From positions 1-6,929 of the forward strand of contig DASZWW010000145.1 in the NCBI GenBank assembly GCA_035546175.1: a DNA stretch of 6,929 bases, in the 5' to 3' direction. Positions 1 to 4,801 of this stretch are shown here, piece after piece. The stretch is from DASZFV01 sp035546175 (GTDB lineage Bacteria > Myxococcota_A > Polyangia > Fen-1088). How positions within the stretch are numbered: position 1 is the stretch's first letter; each line of letters opens with the position of its first letter. A program made the position numbers and the translations under genes. The notes beneath the pieces are model-generated. The model was not told the origin of the DNA. It ran no database searches and saw only the letters and a list, made by a program, of their open reading frames with translations.

Positions 1-1
1 G

Positions 2-76
2 GCCGCGGGCGCCACGGGCACGGCGGGCGCCGGTACGGGCGGCGCCGGCGCCGGCACGTCGGGCCACGCCACCGGC
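2..76 (+). repeat. Gly/Ala/Thr low-complexity linker-coding tract
   Basis: This stretch consists of GGCGCC/GGCACG-like units and translates in the hydrolase frame to a run of Gly, Ala and Thr with one Ser-Gly-His. It is a flexible linker between the unseen export signal and the catalytic domain. It is continuous with the CDS and is not an intergenic region. Confidence 0.7.
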
Positions 77-892
77 ATGAGCGCCGGGTGCGGCAAGCCG
101 AACAGCGACCCGGCCGCGAAGTACGTCGAGCACGACATCACGGTGACCGTCCCCGCCGCGCAGTCGGCGTACGCGATGCGGAAGTTCTTCACGTACATGC
201 CGCACGACTACGACCCCACGCACCCGTACCCGGTGACGATGTGGGGTCCCGGCTGCGGCGCCTCCGGCCCCGAGGGCAACCAGCTCATGGGGAGCGTCGG
301 TCCCGACGGCAAGCCCGCGACCGACTCCTTCATCGAGATCCAGCTCTTGCAGAAGGACTCGTGCTTCTCGACGAGCGCCGCCGACTCGCCCGAGGTGCCG
401 TACTTCGACGAGGTCTTGAAGCAGGTCTCGGACAACTACTGCATCGACAAGGGCCAGGTGTTCGTGTCCGGGTACAGCAGCGGCTCGTGGCTCACGCACC
501 TGCTCGGCTGCCAGCGCGGCAACGTCATCCGCGGCATCGGCAGCGCCTCGGGCGGCATCCTCGTCGACCACGGGACCTGCACGGGCCCGATCGCCGCGAT
601 CATGACCGGTGACTCGAGCGACACGACGAACCCCATCATCAGCGTCGACGCGAAGACGGGCACGCCCAAGGGCTCGGGCGCCGCGCGCGATCGCATCCTC
701 ATGGCCAACGGCTGTCAGATGACCTCGAAGCCGTGGAACGCGTCGTTCCCGGGCTGCCAGATCTACGACGGCTGCCCGCCCGAGTACCCCGTCGTCTGGT
801 GCCTGACGATGGGGCAGGGGCACTCGACGGGCGGGATCAACTCATCGAAGGGGTTCTGGACGTTCTGGTCGACCCTGCCGAAGCTTCCGTGA
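2..892 (+). CDS. Exported PHB depolymerase / feruloyl esterase-like hydrolase, 5'-truncated
   Basis: The frame is open to the left edge, so the true start and signal peptide lie outside. The ATG at 77 is merely the first Met in the visible part. The first 25 visible codons encode a Gly/Ala/Thr-rich linker, typical of exported or lipid-anchored myxobacterial proteins. Numbering from that Met, the catalytic part follows. Residues 37-60 look like the first beta strands and oxyanion region. The nucleophile elbow is G132-Y-S134-S-G136 in VFVSGYSSGSW. A catalytic Asp probably lies in TGDSSDTTNP (179 or 182), and His249 lies in MGQGHSTGG near the end. Ten cysteines (5, 60, 96, 122, 145, 168, 213, 227, 233, 242) suggest disulfides and a periplasmic or extracellular location. 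This pattern fits the PHB depolymerase/feruloyl esterase (LpqC-like) hydrolases, which cleave polyester or hydroxycinnamate ester bonds. The substrate cannot be told from sequence. The gene ends inside the 3' end of the convergent receiver gene. Confidence 0.8.
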   Translation, partial: AAGATGTAGAGTGGAGAGTSGHATGMSAGCGKPNSDPAAKYVEHDITVTVPAAQSAYAMRKFFTYMPHDYDPTHPYPVTMWGPGCGASGPEGNQLMGSVGPDGKPATDSFIEIQLLQKDSCFSTSAADSPEVPYFDEVLKQVSDNYCIDKGQVFVSGYSSGSWLTHLLGCQRGNVIRGIGSASGGILVDHGTCTGPIAAIMTGDSSDTTNPIISVDAKTGTPKGSGAARDRILMANGCQMTSKPWNASFPGCQIYDGCPPEYPVVWCLTMGQGHSTGGINSSKGFWTFWSTLPKLP

Positions 893-1301
893 CGGCCTCG
901 CGGATCGCCTGCGTGTTGAACGGCTGATCGAGCACGACGGCGTCGAGGCGGCGCGCCCGCGCCTGCACCTCGGGGTCGGCGGTGATGAGCACGAACGGGG
1001 TCGCGAGGCCCCGCGCGCGCAGGCCCGCGAGGATCGTCAGGCCCTCGATGCCGGGCAGGGACTGCTCGGCGACGATGGCGTCGAAGCGCTGCTCGGGTCC
1101 GCCCGTGAGCGACGCCGCCAGCGCCTCGAGCACCTCGCCGCCGTCGCGCGCCTCGGCCAGCACGTGACCGTCGCTGCGGAGCACGAAGCCCACGAGCCGG
1201 CGCATCGTCTCGTTGTCCTCGCCCAGCAGGATGCGCAGGGGCGTCGTGTGGTCGTTTGCGGGCGTCGTCGGCAGCTGGTGGGCGAGAACGGGCGGCGTCA
1301 T
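837..1301 (-). CDS. Single-domain response-regulator-like protein with degenerate receiver (Glu for phospho-Asp)
   Basis: A 154-aa protein. After a 20-residue unstructured N-terminus it has one CheY-like receiver (about 22-140) and no output domain. The start at 1301 is fixed by a strong Shine-Dalgarno sequence, AAGGAGGT, five bases upstream; the frame stays open much further, but only as a shadow of the sirtuin gene. Receiver landmarks are ILLGEDNE (acid pair E28/D29), FDAIVAEQSLPG, LITAD (T107) and LDQPF. In the usual alignment FDLVLLDLxLPG the phospho-acceptor Asp is replaced by Glu79, and the Lys of KPF is replaced by Gln126. The metal-binding acids and the Thr remain. In known response regulators D-to-E can mimic phosphorylation, so this may be a constitutively signalling or phosphorylation-independent receiver (inference). 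The last 18 codons overlap the convergent hydrolase gene. A sigma-54-like promoter and a near-palindrome lie upstream. Confidence 0.85.
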   Translation of the reverse strand: MTPPVLAHQLPTTPANDHTTPLRILLGEDNETMRRLVGFVLRSDGHVLAEARDGGEVLEALAASLTGGPEQRFDAIVAEQSLPGIEGLTILAGLRARGLATPFVLITADPEVQARARRLDAVVLDQPFNTQAIREAVTEASAGSTRTSRTPSMS

Positions 1302-1306
1302 TCGAT

Positions 1307-1314
1307 ACCTCCTT
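1307..1314 (-). promoter_or_regulatory. Strong ribosome binding site of the receiver gene
   Basis: On the minus strand the sequence reads AAGGAGGT, a perfect anti-16S match, with five bases before the ATG at 1301. It decides the start in a frame that is otherwise open for several hundred bases upstream. Confidence 0.9.
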
Positions 1315-1333
1315 CGGAACAGACCCCGAGCCG

Positions 1334-1349
1334 TGCATCCGAGATGCCA
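1334..1349 (-). promoter_or_regulatory. Putative sigma-54 (-24/-12) promoter of the receiver gene
   Basis: The minus strand reads TGGCATCTCGGATGCA. Compared with the sigma-54 consensus TGGCACG-N4-TTGCA it has the GG and GC doublets at exactly the required spacing and differs at three positions. The predicted transcription start is near 1323, giving a leader of roughly 22 bases that contains the strong ribosome binding site. No convincing sigma-70 -35/-10 pair was seen in the same gap. This is a motif match only, but its position relative to the gene is well suited. Confidence 0.45.
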
Positions 1350-1417
1350 GCAAACGCAGGGCGGCGATCGAGCGAGGGCGCGGGGTTCTTCGCGCGCCCC
1401 GGAGCGCCTCCTGTCGA

Positions 1418-1439
1418 ATTGGCGGCAGCTGTCGCCAAT
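1418..1439. repeat. 22-bp near-perfect palindrome, candidate enhancer/operator site
   Basis: Seven-base arms ATTGGCG and CGCCAAT flank an eight-base core that contains CAGCTG, so 20 of 22 positions are symmetric and only the pair 1425/1432 mismatches. It lies 24 bp past the sirtuin stop codon and is centred about 105 bp upstream of the predicted sigma-54 start of the receiver gene. The symmetric core and the distance fit a binding site for a dimeric enhancer-binding protein. No T-tract follows it on the minus strand, so it is a poor terminator, although an RNA hairpin at the end of the sirtuin transcript cannot be excluded. Confidence 0.55.
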
Positions 1440-1462
1440 CTGTACACGGGGGGAGATCGGCG

Positions 1463-2308
1463 TCACGCGAAGGGAACGCGGGCCGCGAGCGCCTCGAGGG
1501 CGGCGAGCGCGCCCGTGGCGAGCGAGATCGCGCCCGGCGGAGCGTGGCTCTCGCGCGGGTTCACGCGCACGAGCGTGGCGCCCGGACGGCGCGCGATCGC
1601 CTCGCTCGCCAGGCGCACGGTGGGGACGCCCGTGCCGGCGCCGAGCTCCAGGACGACCAGGCGCGCGCGCGCCGCCGCGAGCTCGGCGAGCCAGGCGTGG
1701 AGGCGCGCCTGCTGCTCGTCGGTGCGATCGCCGATCCAGGAGCCGTCGCCGAACATGAGGACGTTGGGCCGCGCGAGCGCGCCGCAGCGGGGACACGCGG
1801 GCAGCGGACGCGCGGCGCGGAGGCGCTCGTCGTCGACCGCGACCGCCTCCACCGAAGGGAACAGCGTCGATCCGCAGGGCGTCGCGCACTGGCTGGTCTC
1901 GATCGCGCCGTGGCACTCGACGACGCGCAGCGGATCGAAGCCGGCGCGCTGGAAGTGGCCGTCGACGTTGGAGGTGAAGACGAACGCGCCGCGAGGCATG
2001 CGCCGCGCCCAGCCGAGCAGCGTCGCGAAGCCGCGGTGAGGAGACGTCGCGCGGTAGAGGTTCAAGCGGTGGCCGTAGAAGCCCCAGGCGAGCTCGGGAT
2101 CCTCGGCGAACCACCGCGGGCTCGCGAGATCGACGAAGCGCAGCCCGAGCTTGGCGAAGGGAGGATAGGCCTTCCAGAAGCCGGCGTCCCCCCGGAAGTC
2201 GGGCAGCCCGGAGTCGACGCCCATGCCGGCGCCCGCGCTGACGAGCAGCGCCTCGGCCTCGCCGAGGGCCCGCGCCGCGCGGGTCAGCTGGCCGTCGTCG
2301 TCAGCCAC
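1463..2308 (-). CDS. Sir2-family NAD-dependent protein deacylase
   Basis: A 281-aa sirtuin core, which removes acyl groups from protein lysines using NAD and releases nicotinamide. Visible motifs in order: SAGAGMGVDSGLPDFRG (24-40, NAD and nicotinamide binding); FYGHR (77-81); TSNVDGHFQRAG (112-123); catalytic His133 in ECHG; zinc ligands C141-x3-C145 and C172-x2-C175; RPNVLMFGD (180-188); and ELGAGTG (221-227) in place of the usual GTS loop. The Y78-x-x-R81 pair matches the Tyr-x-x-Arg signature that favours succinyl/malonyl groups in SIRT5/CobB-type enzymes, so desuccinylase activity is plausible (inference). The start is a GTG at 2308 with no visible Shine-Dalgarno; the next Met (29) lies inside the NAD motif. 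It follows the acidic-protein gene after 18 bp in the same reading frame, so translation may depend on coupling to that gene. Confidence 0.9.
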   Translation of the reverse strand: MADDDGQLTRAARALGEAEALLVSAGAGMGVDSGLPDFRGDAGFWKAYPPFAKLGLRFVDLASPRWFAEDPELAWGFYGHRLNLYRATSPHRGFATLLGWARRMPRGAFVFTSNVDGHFQRAGFDPLRVVECHGAIETSQCATPCGSTLFPSVEAVAVDDERLRAARPLPACPRCGALARPNVLMFGDGSWIGDRTDEQQARLHAWLAELAAARARLVVLELGAGTGVPTVRLASEAIARRPGATLVRVNPRESHAPPGAISLATGALAALEALAARVPFA

Positions 2309-2326
2309 GGGGCGACTATCGCACGA

Positions 2327-2860
2327 TCAGCGCGCGGGCCCGGGGTGCCGATCCGTGTCGACCTCGTCCTCGACGTCGTCGTCATCGTCCTCGTCGTCTT
2401 CCTCGTCTTCGCCGTCTTCCTCGTCCGAGGCCTCCTCGGCGCGCGGGCGCTGGACGAGGCCGGCGACGGCGCGCGGCCGCCCCGCGGGCTCGGCGTCGAG
2501 CGGGTTGCTCTCGTCGACGTCGTCGGCCAGCTCCTCGTCGGCGTCGGTGACCACGAACGGGCCGCCGACCTCGTCGGGGAGCGGGCGCTCGAGCTCGTCC
2601 TCGTAGACGTCGTTGCCGCGCGTCGCCGACTCCAGGAAGTCCTCGGCGAGCACCTCGGCCAGGTCGTCGCTCGAGCGCGCGCGGCCGCCGTCGCTCGGAT
2701 CGGGCAGGAACGCGTCGGCGTCGTCGCTGCGGGGCGTCCGCCGCGGCTCCTCGGGCTGGCCCGGGGCGGCCGGGCTCGGGCCGCGCCGGGGCCTCTTCGC
2801 TCGGGAGGCCTGCCCGGCTGGTGCCTTGGCCGACGCCGACTTGCTCTTGGGCTTGTGCAT
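2327..2860 (-). CDS. Acidic-tailed, mostly disordered hypothetical protein
   Basis: A 177-aa protein with three zones. A basic, Lys/Arg/Ala/Pro-rich N-terminus (about 1-44) is followed by a more ordered middle (about 64-120). The middle includes DDLAEVLAEDFLESATRGND and the segment GGPFVVTDADEEL...DESNP. A long Asp/Glu tail covers about 142-170. I do not recognise a named family with certainty; the GGPFVVT...DESNP segment resembles a motif I associate with short conserved hypothetical proteins in proteobacteria (unverified). The ATG at 2860 has only a weak GGGGGA in front of it. This frame is preferred over the overlapping minus-strand frame 2382-2915 because it has the cleaner acidic tail and helical middle. 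It lies 59 bp after the DUF6496-like gene and 18 bp before the sirtuin, which is in the same frame beyond its TGA. A charged chaperone or adaptor role is possible but not shown. Confidence 0.65.
   Translation of the reverse strand: MHKPKSKSASAKAPAGQASRAKRPRRGPSPAAPGQPEEPRRTPRSDDADAFLPDPSDGGRARSSDDLAEVLAEDFLESATRGNDVYEDELERPLPDEVGGPFVVTDADEELADDVDESNPLDAEPAGRPRAVAGLVQRPRAEEASDEEDGEDEEDDEDDDDDVEDEVDTDRHPGPAR
2351..2437 (-). repeat. Asp/Glu codon-repeat tract encoding the acidic tail
   Basis: On the plus strand this reads as near-tandem TCG/CTC/TTC triplets. On the minus strand they are GAC/GAG/GAA codons giving about 29 residues that are mostly Asp and Glu. Such a tract could expand or contract by slippage, so its length may vary between strains. 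Confidence 0.6.
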
Positions 2861-2875
2861 CGAGTCCCCCGCGTG

Positions 2876-2892
2876 AGCTTCCCCAGGAAGCT
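2876..2892. repeat. 17-bp hairpin in the leader of the acidic-protein gene
   Basis: Perfect seven-base arms AGCTTCC and GGAAGCT are separated by three bases. The hairpin lies 16-32 bases upstream of the acidic-protein ATG. No T-run follows it on either strand, so a leader hairpin or a dyad operator is more likely than a terminator. Confidence 0.45.
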
Positions 2893-2897
2893 ATGTA

Positions 2898-2909
2898 CGG
2901 GGCGCCCCG
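2898..2909. repeat. 12-bp perfect palindrome CGGGGCGCCCCG
   Basis: A fully symmetric GC palindrome between the DUF6496-like stop codon and the hairpin at 2876-2892. It has no loop bases, so a DNA dyad is more natural than an RNA stem. In sequence this GC-rich it may be chance. Confidence 0.3.
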
Positions 2910-2919
2910 CCGCAAGGCC

Positions 2920-3147
2920 TCACCGCGAGGCGCGCGAACGCCGGCGAGGCGGCACCTTGCCGCCGCTGCGGCGGGCCTCCGACAGCCCGATGGCGATCGC
3001 CTGTTTCCGGCTGGTGACCTTCCGGCGCGAGCGGCCGGAGCGCAGCTTGCCGCGCTTCATCTCGCGCATGGAGCGCCGGACCTTGCGCCTGGCGGTCGTT
3101 CCGTACTTGCGCCCGCGTGCCCTCTTCGTCTTCGTCGTCGTCGCCAT
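2920..3147 (-). CDS. Small basic DUF6496-like protein
   Basis: A 75-aa, very basic protein made mostly of Lys, Arg, Ser and Gly. The N-terminus (1-25) resembles a histone-like tail. The core MREMKRGKLRSGRS..KVTSRKQAIAIGLSEA (27-58) fits the DUF6496 pattern as I remember it: a short 'F/MK-G-L-SG' stretch followed by the conserved SRKQAIAIALSEA. The ATG at 3147 is chosen over an upstream in-frame ATG at 3183 because GAGGAGGT stands four bases in front of it. The function of the family is unknown. Charge and size suggest nucleic-acid binding, for example nucleoid association (inference). It follows the HD/LuxR gene after 51 bp and precedes the acidic-protein gene, so it may belong to the same transcript. 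Confidence 0.85.
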   Translation of the reverse strand: MATTTKTKRARGRKYGTTARRKVRRSMREMKRGKLRSGRSRRKVTSRKQAIAIGLSEARRSGGKVPPRRRSRASR

Positions 3148-3151
3148 GGGG

Positions 3152-3159
3152 ACCTCCTC
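3152..3159 (-). promoter_or_regulatory. Ribosome binding site fixing the DUF6496-like start
   Basis: The minus strand reads GAGGAGGT, four bases before the ATG at 3147. It argues against the longer reading that begins at 3183. Confidence 0.8.
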
Positions 3160-3198
3160 GGGAAATGCAGCACAGCGGTGCAAGCCACGTGCCCCGCC

Positions 3199-4752
3199 TC
3201 AGGGCTCGACGAGGCCGTTCGTGACGGCGTAGAGCGCGGCCGCGGGGCGCGTCGCGACGCCGGTCTTCTCGTAGATGTGCGCGACGTGGTTCTTGACCGT
3301 AACGGGCGAGATGTGGAGGGCGCGGCCGACCTCCTTGTTCGACAGGCCGCGCGCGACGAGGACGAGGATCTCGACCTCGCGGTCGGTCAGTCCCGCGGGG
3401 TGGGCCTTGCGCACGCGCGCGTGGCCGGCGGCGGCCAGCACGGCGTTGACGGCGTCGGCGTCGAGCGCGCCGCGCGCCGCGAGGGCGCCGAGCTCGCGCG
3501 CCGCCCCCTCGGAGGTCAGGGCGGGGCGGTGCGCGCGCGCCTCCGTGAGCGCGTGGTAGACGTCCGCCGCCGCGAGCAGGCGCGCCGCGGGCGAGAGGGC
3601 CGCGCCCGGGACGCCGCGGTGATAGCCGCTGCCGTCGGAGCGCTCGTGGTGGCTCCCGACGAGGGCGGCGAGCGGCCCGAGCGCAGGCGCCTGCGCCAGC
3701 ACGCGCTCGGCGTGGTAGGCGTGCTGGCGGACGCGCTCGCGCTCGCCGGCGTCGAGCGGTCCCGGCTTGTCCCAGATTCCATTCGGCACGCTCACGCGCC
3801 CGAGGTCGTGGAGCAGGCCCGCGCGCCGGACGAGGCGCGTCTCTTCGGGCGGCAGGCCGAGGCCGGGGGCGGCGTCGGCCGCGAGGCGCGCCACGCCCGT
3901 CGAGTGCCCGAGCGTGAACGGCGACTTGAGATCGACGTAGCGGGCGAAGGCGAGGGCGACGTCGTCGAGGCGCGCCTCGTCGAGCGCGAGGCGCGGCGCG
4001 GGCTCGGCGTCGAGGAAGGCCTGCCACGCCGACGGCGCGGCGACGACGTCGAGCACGGCCTTCGGCTCGGAGAGGAACGCGTCGACGACGTCGGGATCGA
4101 ACTGGGCGCCGCGGCGCTCTCGCGCGACGGCGGCCGCCGCCGCCGGCCCCGCCGTGCGCGCGTGCACCTCGAGGCCCTGCGCGAGCGCGAGCACGCGCGC
4201 GGGCAGCGAGATCGCCCGGCCCGCGAGCGCGCGCGGCGCGCCGCGGCCGTCGAAGCGCTCGTACATCTCGCCGAGCGCGGCGACGACGTCCGCGCCGACG
4301 CCGAGCTGCGCGGCGAGCGCGGCCGCCTGATCGCAGTGGGCGCGCGCGAGCTCGGCGTAGCGGCGCGGCTGCGCGAGGAAGCGCACGATCGCGTGCGCGC
4401 GCACGTGGAGCGGCTCGCCGCGCGCCAGCTCGCGCAGCGCGAGGCCGATGATCTCGGCCGTGCGCGCCGGGTCGGCGCCCTGGAACGTCGCCAGGTAGGC
4501 GAGGTCGTCGCCGCCCGCGAGGGCCGCCTCCTCGTGCGCGAAGCCGCTGCAGCCGAGGTACCGCAGGAGCGCGGTGTAGAAGACGTCGCGCAGCGGCCCG
4601 GCGGCCAGGCCGAGGCGCTCGCCGAGCCGCGCGGCCATGACGGCCGTGCGCAGCGCCGACTCGGCCGGGTTGCCCGCGCCGGCGTCGGTGGCCAGCGAGA
4701 GGGCGCCCAGCAGCGGCGCCAGCTCCCCCGCAAAATGAGCCGATCGGACCAT
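3199..4752 (-). CDS. Tandem HD-domain phosphohydrolase fused to LuxR-type DNA-binding domain
   Basis: A 517-aa cytoplasmic protein with no membrane segment. The N-terminal half (about 30-205) looks like a decayed HD-GYP copy: ALLRYLG stands where LLHDIG is expected, and EMYERFDGRGAP where HHExxDGxGYP is expected. The second copy (about 270-440) keeps the likely metal ligands: H283, H315-D316 in LLHDLGRVSVP, H344, H368-H369 in SHHERSDGSGYH, and D397 in AADVYHAL. The GYP motif reads GYH (376-378), and the Lys after HD is Arg319. Residues 453-513 are a LuxR/FixJ helix-turn-helix (LTDREVEILVLVARGLSNKEVGRALHISPVTVKNHV). HD-GYP enzymes degrade cyclic di-GMP or related dinucleotides; here the enzyme part may act as hydrolase or ligand sensor controlling DNA binding (inference). 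It diverges from the SnoaL-like gene across 49 bp and may lead the minus-strand gene run. The start at 4752 has only a weak ribosome binding site. Confidence 0.88.
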   Translation of the reverse strand: MVRSAHFAGELAPLLGALSLATDAGAGNPAESALRTAVMAARLGERLGLAAGPLRDVFYTALLRYLGCSGFAHEEAALAGGDDLAYLATFQGADPARTAEIIGLALRELARGEPLHVRAHAIVRFLAQPRRYAELARAHCDQAAALAAQLGVGADVVAALGEMYERFDGRGAPRALAGRAISLPARVLALAQGLEVHARTAGPAAAAAVARERRGAQFDPDVVDAFLSEPKAVLDVVAAPSAWQAFLDAEPAPRLALDEARLDDVALAFARYVDLKSPFTLGHSTGVARLAADAAPGLGLPPEETRLVRRAGLLHDLGRVSVPNGIWDKPGPLDAGERERVRQHAYHAERVLAQAPALGPLAALVGSHHERSDGSGYHRGVPGAALSPAARLLAAADVYHALTEARAHRPALTSEGAARELGALAARGALDADAVNAVLAAAGHARVRKAHPAGLTDREVEILVLVARGLSNKEVGRALHISPVTVKNHVAHIYEKTGVATRPAAALYAVTNGLVEP

Positions 4753-4801
4753 GTCTCGTCGCCCGCGCTTCCCCTAGCCTGAGCTTCGAAAGGAGATCAC
4801 C
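4753..4801. promoter_or_regulatory. Short divergent intergenic region
   Basis: Only 49 bp separate the starts of the HD/LuxR regulator and the SnoaL-like gene. It holds the SnoaL-like ribosome binding site (AAAGGAGAT, 4789-4797). I found no convincing -35/-10 pair on either strand, so promoters must be weakly conserved or extend into the 5' ends of the coding regions. A regulator bound here would affect both genes. Confidence 0.4.

Noticed and set aside
1418..1439. The near-palindrome read as a sigma-54 promoter, since TTGGCGACAGCTGC looks similar on the minus strand
   Set aside because: The GG and GC doublets are two bases too close for the -24/-12 spacing; the better match is at 1334-1349.
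2382..2915. Alternative minus-strand frame over the acidic-protein gene
   Set aside because: It is Arg/Gly/Pro-rich without features, whereas frame 2327-2860 gives a coherent basic head, helical middle and acidic tail.
2896..2950. Sigma-70 promoter for the acidic-protein gene (TTGCGG ... TACATA on the minus strand)
   Set aside because: The two boxes are only 12 bases apart and both match weakly.
1256..3232. Long plus-strand open frame (658 codons) opposite the sirtuin, acidic and DUF6496-like genes
   Set aside because: It is Arg/Ala-rich without any domain and runs antisense to three genes with clear motifs or ribosome sites. Long empty frames are expected in DNA this GC-rich.
2821..4782. 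Long plus-strand open frame (653 codons) opposite the HD/LuxR gene
   Set aside because: Low-complexity Arg/Ala/Glu translation with no motif; the minus strand carries clear HD and helix-turn-helix domains.
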